A program made the translations under genes and the position numbers. From Victivallaceae bacterium (lineage in GTDB: Bacteria; Verrucomicrobiota; Lentisphaeria; Victivallales; Victivallaceae), in the NCBI GenBank assembly GCA_021647315.1, contig JAKIUY010000006.1, positions 19,654-83,653 on the forward strand: DNA of 64,000 nucleotides. The letters are read 5' to 3'. Of this stretch, positions 17,440 through 26,699 are shown one piece after another (the first letter of the stretch is position 1; each line of letters opens with the position of its first letter). The notes under the pieces are model-generated. The model ran no database searches, was not told the DNA's origin, and worked only from the letters and a program-made list of their open reading frames with translations.

Positions 17440-18300
17440 CTACCCATAATGGGTATGTTTTTTTCTGAAATTATCTCGATAGGCGGTTGGGGGGATGCCG
17501 CGATATTTTTTGTAGAGACGCGAGAAATAGAATTGATCATTAAAGCCTAATTGGAATGCGACAGCTTCGATTGTCAGCCATGGCGAGGCGCGGAAAATAT
17601 CATCGGCCCGTTTGAGTTTTGCTTCAATAACATATTGTTTGAATGATATACCAAGTGATTTTTTGAAAAGGTGTGAGATGGTTGAACGACTTTTGCCGAG
17701 CAGATCAGCTATTTCATCTAATGCTATATTACGGGTAACATTATCTTCGATATAGGCGGTTGCTCGACTTAACAGACGTTTGCCGCTTACTGTAACAATT
17801 TCCCGAGCGATAATATAATCTACCAAGACCGTAAAAAGCCCAAGAATATTTTTAAGTTTTTCCTTTGAAAAATAGGGTAGTTTATAAAATGCCTTACTTA
17901 TTGCTGTTTCCATACCATTCTCCTGAGCATCCTTTTTTACCTTTTCAGGTAACTCTTTTGTCAAACGGTATTGGCCGATCATGGCATAGCCCACCAACTG
18001 TTTTTCAATGCTGATTGGTATAATCACTTCACCGATACCAGCGTGACAGATATAGCTTACCGTATTCATGGTATGCTGACATTCACGACATTTTTCATTA
18101 TCCATTGTCAGGCATGGTTCACGACCGTAAAATTTTTCCTGAATTAAATGGCAGTAGTCAGAGTTGCTGCGATTAAGACCGCGTTTAAGGATTTTCCGGT
18201 CAAGTGAATAAAAGACAACCATGACTTCCGATACAAAGGCGAAATTATCGAATATCTGCTGGATCTCATCATGGAGAATAATGTTGATTACTTTTTTCAT
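17440..18300 (-). CDS. AraC-family regulator with PocR-type sensor
   Basis: 286 aa from the ATG at 18300 (a TTG at 18429 would add 43 residues; neither has a clear ribosome binding site). The N-terminal half has a Cys-rich PocR-like segment with REPCLTMDNEKCRECQHTM and CHAGIGEVIIPI, which suggests a small ligand or a metal. The C-terminal 100 residues are a double HTH: LDEIADLLGKSRSTISHLFKKSLG and IEAVAFQLGFNDQFYFSRLYKKYRG. It diverges from the Gfo/isomerase pair at 18502 and probably activates it. Confidence 0.88.
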   Translation of the reverse strand: MKKVINIILHDEIQQIFDNFAFVSEVMVVFYSLDRKILKRGLNRSNSDYCHLIQEKFYGREPCLTMDNEKCRECQHTMNTVSYICHAGIGEVIIPISIEKQLVGYAMIGQYRLTKELPEKVKKDAQENGMETAISKAFYKLPYFSKEKLKNILGLFTVLVDYIIAREIVTVSGKRLLSRATAYIEDNVTRNIALDEIADLLGKSRSTISHLFKKSLGISFKQYVIEAKLKRADDIFRASPWLTIEAVAFQLGFNDQFYFSRLYKKYRGIPPTAYRDNFRKKHTHYG

Positions 18301-18501
18301 AATATGAATAAATATAGTATTAATTGCATAAAAGTCCATTGATTTGCATTTTAAACTATTCAAAAAGGCATATTTATATTGTATTATATAAAATAGACGA
18401 TATTCGAAAAGTGTTTCCTTTTCGTGCAACGTTTAATTAGGCTATTTATATTATGTAAAACATAGGGACTAAAAGTTTAAAAATAAACCAAAGGATTTCT
18501 G

Positions 18502-19563
18502 ATGAGCAAAAAAGTAAAAGTTGGTATTATCGGGCTCGGTTTTATGGGGACAACTCACCTTGATATTTATCGTAATAATGACAAAGCAGAGGTTGTTGCA
18601 ATTGCAGATATCAATCCGGCAAAATTAGCTGGTGATATTAGTTCTGTCTTTGCTAACATCGGTGGTGGGGACAATAGTATCCCGCTGGATTTACAGGGAA
18701 TTGCCACTTATAGCGATGGCATGGATTTAATTGCGGATCTGAATGTTGATCTGGTCGACATTTGCGTGCCAACTTTTCTGCATCATAAATATGCAATGGC
18801 GACATTCGCAGCCGACAAACACCTGATGCTTGAAAAACCTATTGGGCGCACCAGTGAAGAGGCAAAGGAAATTGTTGAAACTGCTGGCAAAAGTGACAAA
18901 TGTTTCACGGTAGGTATGTGTGTTCGTGCCTGGCCTGAATATCGTTATGTTTATGAACAGTTCACTGCTGGGAAATATGGTAAATTGGTGAATGCCTTCT
19001 TCAAACGTGTCTCGCCTACTTTAGCTGGTAAGTCATGGGAAGACTGGTTTTCTGACGAGTCGCGTTCCGGCGGTGCATTGCTCGATCTACATCTCCACGA
19101 TATTGATGAAGTGCTCTATCTCTTTGGCCGCCCCCGTGCGGTAACCTCCACCGGCAGTCGCGATTTCCGCGGTCAAGGTTCTGTCGATCACGTTTTTACC
19201 TTTTATGATTTTGATGATGGGAAAACAGTCGTTGCCGAAGGTGGTTGGTCGCCGAATGAAAATGTGCCGTTTGAAATGAGTTTTCAGTTAGTCTGTGAAC
19301 AGGCAACAGTTATTTTTAATGCGGCTGGGTTGAATGAATATTTTGAAGATGGTAGAGTGGTCAAGCCGGATCTTTCAGCTTATCCTGGCCCTACCGGTTG
19401 GCATCAGGAACTTGACAGCCTGTTAGTTGCAATTCAAGCTGGAGGTATCGCTGAAAAATATATCACTCCGGTTGAAATGGTTGATGGGATCTGTATCGCT
19501 GAAGCCGAACGTAAATCAATTGATAATAACAGTAATAAAGTAATAGTTGAATATTCAAAATAA
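18502..19563 (+). CDS. Gfo/Idh/MocA family oxidoreductase
   Basis: 353 aa. GIIGLGFMGTTHLDIY (Rossmann), DICVPTFLHHKYAMATF, LMLEKPIGRTSEEA (EKP motif) and GGALLDLHLHDIDEVLYLFG (active-site Asp/His helix) are all in place. It acts on a sugar or polyol with NAD(P). AAAGGA lies before the ATG. It is 15 bases upstream of a TIM-barrel isomerase, a standard pair for inositol- or uronate-type catabolism, and diverges from the AraC regulator. Confidence 0.9.
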   Translation: MSKKVKVGIIGLGFMGTTHLDIYRNNDKAEVVAIADINPAKLAGDISSVFANIGGGDNSIPLDLQGIATYSDGMDLIADLNVDLVDICVPTFLHHKYAMATFAADKHLMLEKPIGRTSEEAKEIVETAGKSDKCFTVGMCVRAWPEYRYVYEQFTAGKYGKLVNAFFKRVSPTLAGKSWEDWFSDESRSGGALLDLHLHDIDEVLYLFGRPRAVTSTGSRDFRGQGSVDHVFTFYDFDDGKTVVAEGGWSPNENVPFEMSFQLVCEQATVIFNAAGLNEYFEDGRVVKPDLSAYPGPTGWHQELDSLLVAIQAGGIAEKYITPVEMVDGICIAEAERKSIDNNSNKVIVEYSK

Positions 19564-19578
19564 AATAGGAACAGATGG

Positions 19579-20463
19579 ATGAAATATTACACAGCATTGA
19601 ATTATTGGGTTTTAGGTGGATTTGCCGGAGAACTGTCACCGCAGGATGCTATTCTGGCGGTAAAAGCTATGGGACTTGACGGTATTGAGTTTACTTTCGG
19701 CGACAGTTTAGATGAAGATATTACTCAGAACGAATGTGAAGCAATTGCCACTTTTGCGGCAGCACAGGGTGTTGGCCTGCGTTCATTAGCCACCGGTAGT
19801 TATTGGGGTTGTGCATTTGGTACGGATAATGTGGAAGAAAGAAATAGAGCGATAGCCTTTACTGAGAAATATCTGCATGTTGCGGCTTGGCTTGGAGCTG
19901 AACATATTTTGGTTGTACCAGGTGCGGTAGATGTTGCCTGGGATGAATCACGTCCGGTAGTTCCCTATGAAACAGTATGGGATAATGCGACTTCAGCATT
20001 AAAAGAGTTATTGCCATTGGCAGAAAGCCTTAAGGTCAACATTTGTCTGGAAAACGTCTGGAATAAATTTCTATTATCGCCGATGGAGATGAAACTTTTC
20101 ATTGATCAGTTTGATTCTGAATATATAGGCTCCTATTTTGACATCGGTAATGCGTTACTGAACGGCTATCCTGAACATTGGATTGAACTGCTCGGTTCTA
20201 GAATCAAAGCGGTTCACTTTAAGAATTTTTCCCGTGAAGATTGCGGTGGTGGTATCCATGGTTTCGGTGATGACCTAATCTCGGGCGATATTGACTTTAC
20301 AAAAGTTATTGCTGCATTGAATAGTATCAATTTCACCGGGCCAATCAGTGCTGAAATGATTCCGTTCTGTCGCTTACCCGATTTGGTATTACCGGATGAA
20401 GCGTTGGCACGGGATACAGCAGAAAAACTTATTGCCATTTTGAAGCAAGATACTGTCAATTAG
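19579..20463 (+). CDS. Sugar phosphate isomerase/epimerase family TIM barrel
   Basis: 294 aa xylose-isomerase-like (AP endonuclease 2 fold) barrel: GLDGIEFTFGD, VNICLENVWNKF (metal Glu), YIGSYFDIGNALL (Asp), IKAVHFKNFSR (His) and GPISAEMIPF (Glu). These four residues form the usual divalent-metal site. AGGA lies ahead of the ATG at 19579; an ATG at 19575 is out of frame. It probably follows the dehydrogenase at 18502 in one pathway. A family-B repeat starts 2 bases after the stop codon. Confidence 0.88.
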   Translation: MKYYTALNYWVLGGFAGELSPQDAILAVKAMGLDGIEFTFGDSLDEDITQNECEAIATFAAAQGVGLRSLATGSYWGCAFGTDNVEERNRAIAFTEKYLHVAAWLGAEHILVVPGAVDVAWDESRPVVPYETVWDNATSALKELLPLAESLKVNICLENVWNKFLLSPMEMKLFIDQFDSEYIGSYFDIGNALLNGYPEHWIELLGSRIKAVHFKNFSREDCGGGIHGFGDDLISGDIDFTKVIAALNSINFTGPISAEMIPFCRLPDLVLPDEALARDTAEKLIAILKQDTVN

Positions 20464-20464
20464 C

Positions 20465-20561
20465 AATAATAGCGTTTTGCGATCTAAAAGCTATTAAAGA
20501 GCTGAGCAAATGAACTTAAACATGCACTGAAAACTATCTATAAGAATTCACTGGTGTATAA
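20465..20561 (-). repeat. Dispersed repeat family B, inverted copy
   Basis: Read on the minus strand it gives, in order, GTGAATTCTTATAGATAG, TTTTCAGTGCATG, CAGCTCTTTAATAGCTTTTA and GATCGCAAAACG, the blocks of copies at 7657 and 60510. It sits between the isomerase stop and the ROK-2 stop. Confidence 0.8.
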
Positions 20562-20578
20562 CTTCGCAAATGCACACC

Positions 20579-21754
20579 TTATTTATTGACTGCACCTAAA
20601 AGATATTTTTCCCGTGCCAGCAGGGCTGCCCCCTGCGAGGTCGCGAACTGATCAAGCGATGAGAGTTTAATCTTTATCTGTGAAATTGCTGCAGGTTGAC
20701 AGTTTAGTTCGAGGTATTGCCGGATATTGTTCAGCATCATGTCACCCAGTCCGGTCAGTTTGCCGCTGATAATAATAATTTCAGGATTAATCAGGGCAAC
20801 AACAGCCTGTAATGCGATGGCAATATTGGCACATAATTCAGCGGCAATTGATAATGCGCCTTTATCATTGCATTTGACTGCATCAATAAACTTCTCTATG
20901 GAGAAATTGCCCGATGTCAGCGTTGAGTTGACGCGGTGTTCAATAAGTGTTTCGATCTTTTTTTCAATGGTGGGTGTTGAAATTACCGTTTCCAGACAGC
21001 CACGGTTACCGCACTGACAAAGCGTGCCACCAGGATTAATGATCAGATGACCGATTTCCATTCCACTATTGGTCGCGCCGAAAAAAAGTTGACCATTTTT
21101 TATCAATCCGCTACCTACACCATCGCCAATTGCCAAATTAAATAGGCTTTCCGGTAAATGGGGCTTTATCATAGAATACTCCATAAATGTTCCGGCATTA
21201 GCGCCTGACTCAATGATAATATTACTGATGCCGGTATGCTTTGCAATAATTTGCCCGGTTGGAACATTGCGCCAGTTATCAATCGTCACCGCAATAACTG
21301 AAACCAAATTGTGACGGTCAACTAATCCCGGATCCGCTAACGCCAGACCTTGAAGCTTTTCCCTGTCTAAATTGCTTTTTATGATTAATTCATCAATAAA
21401 AGCCAATAGCGCGGCAACCAGCTGTTCGCTTGAGCCGGTCGGATCAAATTCACTGTATAAAGTTGTTGTAATATTACCCGAAAGATCTATAATTGAACCG
21501 AAAATTTTCCTGGGACGTAAATCTATGCCGATAAAATAGGCATGTTTGCTGTTGAATTTCAGGCTTGAAGCTTTGCGCCCTGTCCGCTTGCCCACCCGTT
21601 CCGGTTCATGCAACAGACCACTGGACTTTAATGCGTCTATTGCACTGTAAAGCGATGCAGGCCTAATATTGAACAGTTTAACCAAATCTTTTCTAGTTAT
21701 TGCATTATTCAATAAAAGTTGCTCAATTATACTATTATGTAAATTTGTTTTCAT
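20579..21754 (-). CDS. ROK family transcriptional regulator 2
   Basis: 391 aa, a paralogue of the regulator at 10180 with the same plan: winged helix (RKDLVKLFNIRPASLYSAIDAL) and a ROK domain with GMEIGHLIINPGGTLCQCGNRGCLETV holding the zinc site. Its LALADPGLVD and GDGVGSG segments parallel regulator 1. It diverges from the NagB-like gene at 21913. A 24-base near-perfect palindrome begins 4 bases upstream of its start codon and is a likely autoregulatory operator. Confidence 0.9.
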   Translation of the reverse strand: MKTNLHNSIIEQLLLNNAITRKDLVKLFNIRPASLYSAIDALKSSGLLHEPERVGKRTGRKASSLKFNSKHAYFIGIDLRPRKIFGSIIDLSGNITTTLYSEFDPTGSSEQLVAALLAFIDELIIKSNLDREKLQGLALADPGLVDRHNLVSVIAVTIDNWRNVPTGQIIAKHTGISNIIIESGANAGTFMEYSMIKPHLPESLFNLAIGDGVGSGLIKNGQLFFGATNSGMEIGHLIINPGGTLCQCGNRGCLETVISTPTIEKKIETLIEHRVNSTLTSGNFSIEKFIDAVKCNDKGALSIAAELCANIAIALQAVVALINPEIIIISGKLTGLGDMMLNNIRQYLELNCQPAAISQIKIKLSSLDQFATSQGAALLAREKYLLGAVNK

Positions 21755-21758
21755 CTAG

Positions 21759-21782
21759 TTATTATACATTTAAGTATAATAA
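21759..21782. promoter_or_regulatory. 24-base palindrome, candidate ROK-2 operator
   Basis: Arms TTATTATAC (21759-21767) and GTATAATAA (21774-21782) are perfect inverses around ATTTAA. The position directly upstream of ROK-2 and within the divergent promoter region suggests autoregulation and control of the NagB-like gene. Confidence 0.65.
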
Positions 21783-21828
21783 AATGCAAATTAAATCATA
21801 GAAAAACTCGTTTAATATACAATATATA

Positions 21829-21856
21829 TTGAAAATATTAAAATAATGTGTATAAT
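21829..21856 (+). promoter_or_regulatory. Sigma-70 promoter of the NagB-like gene
   Basis: TTGAAA at 21829-21834, a 16-base spacer and TATAAT at 21851-21856, 57 bases before the ATG. Confidence 0.5.
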
Positions 21857-21912
21857 TATTAGTTATAAGATGGAAAAGTATTTTAATACAATAATAACCA
21901 AGGAACAAGATT

Positions 21913-22839
21913 ATGAGAGCAATTAGTAAAGTCGCCCCTGGATGGTGGGATTATACCACTTTGGATCGTGAAATTCTTGATGATGCAGCTAAGATTAATA
22001 TTGATAATTTACAGAGTTTTGCCCGTGATGGATTTAAAATCAATATCTATGATACGGTACAGGAGCTCTATTGTGCTGAAGCGTTGGAGTATATCACTGC
22101 CTGGCAACAGGCAACTGAAGAGCGTCCTGCCGGCATTTGCGGACCAATTGGGCCGACTGAACAGTTACCGTTAGTTGCCCAGATGGTTAACGCGATGAAT
22201 TTAAAACTTGAGCATTGTCATTTCTGGGGGATGGATGAATGGATTATTGATGGCAAAGAGGTTGCGATTGATTTCCCGCTAGGGTTTGCCAAGGCAGATA
22301 TGGACTTGTGTTTTAACCAGATTCGACCGGAGTTGCGGATGCCGATGGCAAATATGCATTTCCCGGGTGTTGATGCCAGTGCCTATAGTGACAGTTATGA
22401 TCAATTCCGTTGCGTGCTGATGCAGGGTGGGCAGGGTGAAACCAAACATTGGGCTTTTAATGATCCACTTAAACGCGAAGGTAAATACAGAGATAATCCC
22501 CCGACCCCGGCAGAATATCGTCAGCTGGGAACCAGAGTGGTTGAACTTCACCCAATGACCCTGATTCAGAATGCCAGAACTTCCGGTGGTGGGACGGTAC
22601 AGAATGTCCCTGGTCAAGCCGTTACAGTTGGTCCACGCGAAACTTGGAAAGCTGAAAAAGTATCTATCTGGCATCCAGGGCATCATGATAATCCATTCGG
22701 TATGCGTTTGACGACATTGATGATTTCCAAAGGACTTGCAGATGCCGCAGTGCCAATGTCACTGCTGGCTGAGCATCCCAATGTTCAGTTTAACTTTTTA
22801 CGTAGTGGTTTCGGGGTCTGTGATGTTGAGATGCATTAA
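21913..22839 (+). CDS. Glucosamine-6-phosphate deaminase-like protein with altered active site
   Basis: 308 aa of the NagB/6-phosphogluconolactonase-like superfamily. [19 protein letters not shown] resembles the phosphate loop and [11 protein letters not shown] matches the NagB region with the catalytic Asp. The second motif, GIGxDGHIAFNEP in NagB, reads [14 protein letters not shown] (172-185): His179 is kept, but the Asp equivalent to Asp141 is Thr177 and the Glu148 equivalent is Asp184. The reaction may differ from glucosamine-6-phosphate deamination. AAGGA lies before the ATG. PIG-L follows, which supports an amino-sugar role. Confidence 0.7.
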   Translation: MRAISKVAPGWWDYTTLDREILDDAAKINIDNLQSFARDGFKINIYDTVQELYCAEALEYITAWQQATEERPAGICGPIGPTEQLPLVAQMVNAMNLKLEHCHFWGMDEWIIDGKEVAIDFPLGFAKADMDLCFNQIRPELRMPMANMHFPGVDASAYSDSYDQFRCVLMQGGQGETKHWAFNDPLKREGKYRDNPPTPAEYRQLGTRVVELHPMTLIQNARTSGGGTVQNVPGQAVTVGPRETWKAEKVSIWHPGHHDNPFGMRLTTLMISKGLADAAVPMSLLAEHPNVQFNFLRSGFGVCDVEMH

Positions 22840-22867
22840 GTAATTTTAGAATTATGAATGCAGATTG

Positions 22868-22912
22868 ATGATGTAGCTCGAGCGTCTCGCTTGAGAAAAA
22901 AAACACAACCGG
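22868..22912 (-). repeat. Dispersed repeat family D, inverted copy
   Basis: On the minus strand this reads GGTTGTGTTTTTTTTCTCAA then GCGAGACGCTCGAGCTACATC, close to the tandem units at 54104-54200. Confidence 0.65.
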
Positions 22913-22953
22913 GACTGTACTCTAGTTAGAGCATATATGAGAAGGGTGTAAAC

Positions 22954-22982
22954 TAGTAGTTTGCGATCTCCGAGCGCAAGTA
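22954..22982 (+). repeat. Dispersed repeat family E
   Basis: TTTGCGATCTCCGAGCGCAA and its flanks (28 bases) recur exactly, inverted, at 46474-46501. GATCTCCGAGCG also occurs near 6967 inside a related GTGGGAGCCGA context, and a diverged form is found near 63657. Confidence 0.8.
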
Positions 22983-23154
22983 GTAACGCATAGGTCAAGC
23001 TTAAATGCTTGAGTTGTCATGTTGTTTTAGCTGAACCGTAAAACCTTTTCGAATAGGGTCTAGTTAGATGCTGCTCAAAAGGATTTTCGAAATGCCGAAA
23101 ATAAAGGCTTTTCGAGTACCGTCCAGTCATTAATAGAAGGATTTAAGAGAAAAT

Positions 23155-23901
23155 ATGAAAAAAATAGCATTTGCTGTTGGCTGCCATCCGGATGATATTG
23201 AGTTTATGATGTCCGGTACTTTAATGCGTCTGAAAGCCGCCGGTTATGAAATTCACTATATGAATGTGGCTAACGGCTCCTGCGGTTCTGATACACTGCC
23301 GGCAGCAGAAATTATTCGTATCAGGCGAGATGAGTCTATCGAAGCTGCCGCTTCAATTGGTGCAGTATATCATGAAAGTATCGCCAATGATCTGGAGGTG
23401 TTTTATGAACGTGATCTGCTGTTCAAACTTGGTGCGATTATGCGGGAAGTTGAACCGGATATTATTCTGACTCATTCGCCGGTTGAATATATGGAGGATC
23501 ATTCAAATACCTGCCGACTGGCAGTCTCTGCGGCATTTACCCGTGGCATGAAAAACTTCCCTACAATTCCGGCAACCGCTACGATCGCAAAACCGGTTAC
23601 CCTTTATCACTGTCTGCCTTATGGCTTGCAGACCCCGCTATGCGAACCGGTTACGGCTGATGTTTATATTGACGTAACAGCTGTGATGGACAAAAAGGCT
23701 CAAATGCTCAGTTGTCATAAAAGCCAGAAAGAGTGGCTTGATGTTAGTCAGGGGATGGATTCATATTTGACCACGATGGCTGAACAGTGTCAGGCAATTG
23801 GGCAGATGTCCGGTAAGTTTAATTATGCCGAGGGCTGGCGGCGCCACCTCCACTTAGGTTTCTGCAATATCGCTGCCGATCCTCTGGCAGTATTGAATTA
23901 A
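23155..23901 (+). CDS. PIG-L/LmbE family deacetylase
   Basis: 248 aa. GCHPDDIEFMMSGTL at the start is the zinc-binding AHPDD motif (Ala replaced by Cys), and ILTHSPVEYMEDHSNTCRL supplies the second metal His. Family members remove N-acetyl groups from GlcNAc-containing molecules. AAGGA precedes the ATG. Following the NagB-like gene, it suggests deacetylation and further processing of an N-acetylated amino sugar. A weak hairpin follows at 23920-23944. Confidence 0.88.
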   Translation: MKKIAFAVGCHPDDIEFMMSGTLMRLKAAGYEIHYMNVANGSCGSDTLPAAEIIRIRRDESIEAAASIGAVYHESIANDLEVFYERDLLFKLGAIMREVEPDIILTHSPVEYMEDHSNTCRLAVSAAFTRGMKNFPTIPATATIAKPVTLYHCLPYGLQTPLCEPVTADVYIDVTAVMDKKAQMLSCHKSQKEWLDVSQGMDSYLTTMAEQCQAIGQMSGKFNYAEGWRRHLHLGFCNIAADPLAVLN

Positions 23902-23919
23902 ATAACCCAACCCAGTATC

Positions 23920-23944
23920 GGGCGGAGAATATAAGCTCTCGCCC
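23920..23944 (+). terminator. Hairpin after the PIG-L gene
   Basis: GGGCGGAG and CTCTCGCCC pair with one bulge. The following sequence is only moderately T-rich, so termination is uncertain. Confidence 0.4.
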
Positions 23945-23961
23945 TTGCTTAAATCGTCTTT

Positions 23962-24048
23962 CTTTTTTAGCAATATGAGATTGCAAAGTGGATTTTTAAC
24001 AGTAGCTTAAAAGATATCTTATTCATACTCAAAAATAGGAAAAGTTTA
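23962..24048 (+). repeat. Leader-like repeat shared with 58811-58893
   Basis: The segment carries GAGATTG, GTGGATTT, TTATTCATACTCAAAAATAGG and a closing TTTAG directly before the ATG at 24050. The same ordered blocks occur at 58811-58893 upstream of the gene at 58950. It could be a shared 5' leader or repeat; no function is assigned. Confidence 0.5.
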
Positions 24049-24049
24049 G

Positions 24050-25441
24050 ATGTTAATTATTTTAGGAAAAAGATTTTATCAAATGTCATTATTTATGGTT
24101 CTTGCAATCTACTGCCAAAAATTGCCAGCTTTATCCAAAAAGTCTGATGGGGCAAGCATAATAAAACTGGCAATTGCCAAAAAAAGAACAATAACATCCA
24201 GCATTAGCGACTCCGATCAAAAGCAGTTTAATGATGACATGACGCAACTTTTAAGCAAGGGGACTGTAACGTTTTCTAAATCAACTTGCCGAATATTAAA
24301 AATGGATGCTCCGCTCTTTCGACTGATAGAAAAAGCTACGACTGCCGATTATTTTGAGTTTTATAATCCTAAAACTAGAACTCTGGATGATTGTTTTTTC
24401 ACAGAAGAAGAGTATGGAGAGTTTACAAAAATAATATTTTTCCCTAGATTATTTGTCCCGTTGAATGAGAAAAATTATTTGTCCATTGTTGAATTATATG
24501 CAAAATCAAACAGAATATTATTTAACTATTACAGCCAAGGCGGACTGCTTGATTTTTTGAGAATGTTTTCTGAGCTTGAGATAACAAAACTCAAAATCGC
24601 TACTTATGCAGTGGATAATTTATCGCATGACGAAGCCTTGCAGGCATTGAAGCTTTACGCACAAGTTTATCCGATATATCCAACTTTTACCGATATCCTG
24701 AAAAATGAACGAACAATGTGGCTTAACACGATAAAACGTTCAATGAAAGAAGCAGAAAAAGGTACAGCCATAACGCGTGAGAAAATTGTTACCCTTTTTG
24801 AGAAAAAAGGAGCAGATCCAGTTCAGATAGAAAAAATCAGATCGGGGAAATTGTTGTCTGTTACTTTATGGCGGGAAAAATCTTGTACCGCGATCATTAA
24901 AGAATTCGATTTCATGATTCGAACATTTGATACTTATGATATGAAAAAATACCAAAATTTAGATAAAATACAACAAGCTAAAGCTGCCACTATTTACAAT
25001 AAAACACTCGATGATTATTTCAATGTTTTAAAGAATCTTGTAACGACTATAGTCAAAAAGAACATAACCTTGCCAGAAGCTGTTGAAACATGGAATGGTC
25101 TAGCTACTGGAATTGCAAATACTTTCCTTGCCTCATTGCTCAATCTACAGACAACTCAAATAAAATTTAGCCATACACTATATTCAACAGTTAACCGTTT
25201 GATTTTTATTCGTATCGCAAGAAAAGCTCTTGGCCATAAAACAACTACACCATTAGCAGATATTTTAAAAGCAGGACTGGTACCTGAAGAGGTATTGATA
25301 GATCCTTTTTCAGGGAAAAGATTCAATTGTATTAAAGATAAATCGGGTGAAATTATAGTTTATAGTGTTTTCAGTAATCAAATAGATAACCACGGAAACG
25401 GCGACGATGTCGCCTTGGACTATATTAAACTTACTTTTTGA
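24050..25441 (+). CDS. Secreted protein of unknown function
   Basis: 463 aa. A hydrophobic N-terminus (FYQMSLFMVLAIYCQKLPALS) suggests export or a membrane anchor. The body is helical and Lys-rich with no domain I recognise. Near the C-terminus, DPFSGKRFNCIKDKSGEIIVYSV followed by a DD-rich end resembles a tail seen in hypothetical secreted proteins of planctomycetes and lentisphaeres, often annotated without a function. AGGAAAAG lies before the ATG. It looks more AT-rich than its neighbours. Confidence 0.6.
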   Translation: MLIILGKRFYQMSLFMVLAIYCQKLPALSKKSDGASIIKLAIAKKRTITSSISDSDQKQFNDDMTQLLSKGTVTFSKSTCRILKMDAPLFRLIEKATTADYFEFYNPKTRTLDDCFFTEEEYGEFTKIIFFPRLFVPLNEKNYLSIVELYAKSNRILFNYYSQGGLLDFLRMFSELEITKLKIATYAVDNLSHDEALQALKLYAQVYPIYPTFTDILKNERTMWLNTIKRSMKEAEKGTAITREKIVTLFEKKGADPVQIEKIRSGKLLSVTLWREKSCTAIIKEFDFMIRTFDTYDMKKYQNLDKIQQAKAATIYNKTLDDYFNVLKNLVTTIVKKNITLPEAVETWNGLATGIANTFLASLLNLQTTQIKFSHTLYSTVNRLIFIRIARKALGHKTTTPLADILKAGLVPEEVLIDPFSGKRFNCIKDKSGEIIVYSVFSNQIDNHGNGDDVALDYIKLTF

Positions 25442-25499
25442 CCCAGAGGCGTTTCTCGCTTTAGTTGTGGATTTTGATTAATAATAAAGAATATAACTA

Positions 25500-26693
25500 A
25501 TGGAAAAAGAACTTACGGTTTCCTGTGCCGGCTGTTGCCTGGCAGACTACCTTTATGCCGGTATTGACGTTAGTAAAACTAACGTGAAAAAATACCTTTC
25601 TGTCAAGAATGGCGATGGGGGCATTACGCCCGGTAAATTGATTTTCACTGATGACTTAGAACGCTTTGCCGATGAGAAAATTGATGATATTATTAATGAT
25701 ATCACTGAATATAAATCACCGGATGTCTTTAACCTTGGCGGGCCGGCGATTGTTGCGCTGGCCGGTGCGGCACAACTGTTAGCTGATCAGCCGGTTGAAT
25801 GTAATTTTTATGGCGTTGCCGGAGATGATGATGCCGGTGAAAAACTTTATGAATTAATGAAAAAGCTCCCAGTTAAGCTTGATAATTATCATTTTAAACC
25901 CGGCGCAACCTCCAGTACCATTGTACTTTCTGATCCAAGCTTGAATAATGGTAAAGGTGAACGGGCTTTTATCAACAATCTTGGCGTCAGCCGTGACTAT
26001 CAGCCTGAAGGTCTAGGTGAAGAGTTCTTTGATGCTGATGTGATTATCTACGGTGCGACAGCATTGGTGCCGCAACTGCACACGAATTTGACTTCATTGC
26101 TCCGTAAGGGGCGAGACCTTGGGCGGGTGAATATTGTTACTACAGTATATGATTTTATCAATGAAAAAGCAAATCCTGACCAAGCTTGGCCATTAGGTGA
26201 AAGTGATGAAAGCTATCGGCTGCTTGACCTGTTACTGGTCGATTATGAAGAGGCGATGCGGCTGAGTAACAGCTCTACGCTCACGCAGGCGATTGAATTT
26301 TTTATGGACCGGGGCGTGGCTGCCATGGTGATTACTCATGGCAGTAAGCCGGTTACCTTTTTCAGTAATGGCTCATTATTTAAAGCAACTGCCCCGGCTG
26401 AACTGCCGATATGCAAAGCAACTGACCGGGAGTTGGAACGTCACCCCGAAATTAATGGTGATACTACCGGTTGTGGAGATAATTTTGCCGGTGGCGTAAT
26501 TTATTCATTGCTCAGTCAACTTGCAAACCGGGGGCGTGGTGAACTTGATCTGGCGGAGGCCGTCAGTTGGGGTGCGGTTGCCGGTGGCTTCACCCGTTTT
26601 TATATTGGCGGCACCTATTTTGAACAAAAACCCGGTGAAAAATTAACAAAATTAACCAACTTTTACAAAGCATACCGGGCAGAAACAGAATGA
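25500..26693 (+). CDS. PfkB-family carbohydrate kinase
   Basis: 397 aa ribokinase-fold kinase, longer than most. FNLGGPAIVALAGAAQLLAD is the N-terminal substrate glycine region, CNFYGVAGDDDAGEKL follows, and NGDTTGCGDNFAGGVIYSLL (about 320-339) is the PfkB second signature with the anion hole and catalytic Asp. The sugar is not predictable. It ends 6 bases from the convergent GntR gene. There is only a weak ribosome binding site. Confidence 0.85.
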   Translation: MEKELTVSCAGCCLADYLYAGIDVSKTNVKKYLSVKNGDGGITPGKLIFTDDLERFADEKIDDIINDITEYKSPDVFNLGGPAIVALAGAAQLLADQPVECNFYGVAGDDDAGEKLYELMKKLPVKLDNYHFKPGATSSTIVLSDPSLNNGKGERAFINNLGVSRDYQPEGLGEEFFDADVIIYGATALVPQLHTNLTSLLRKGRDLGRVNIVTTVYDFINEKANPDQAWPLGESDESYRLLDLLLVDYEEAMRLSNSSTLTQAIEFFMDRGVAAMVITHGSKPVTFFSNGSLFKATAPAELPICKATDRELERHPEINGDTTGCGDNFAGGVIYSLLSQLANRGRGELDLAEAVSWGAVAGGFTRFYIGGTYFEQKPGEKLTKLTNFYKAYRAETE

Positions 26694-26699
26694 TTTTTT

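Larger units (their letters stand above)
22840..23154. other. Repeat-rich intergenic stretch
   Basis: This 315-base gap holds an inverted copy of repeat family D (about 22868-22912) and family E (22954-22982). It also has two loosely similar segments around TCTAGTTAGA (22920, 23060) and CTTTTCGA (23045, 23110). No reading frame or RNA gene is seen. Confidence 0.6.
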
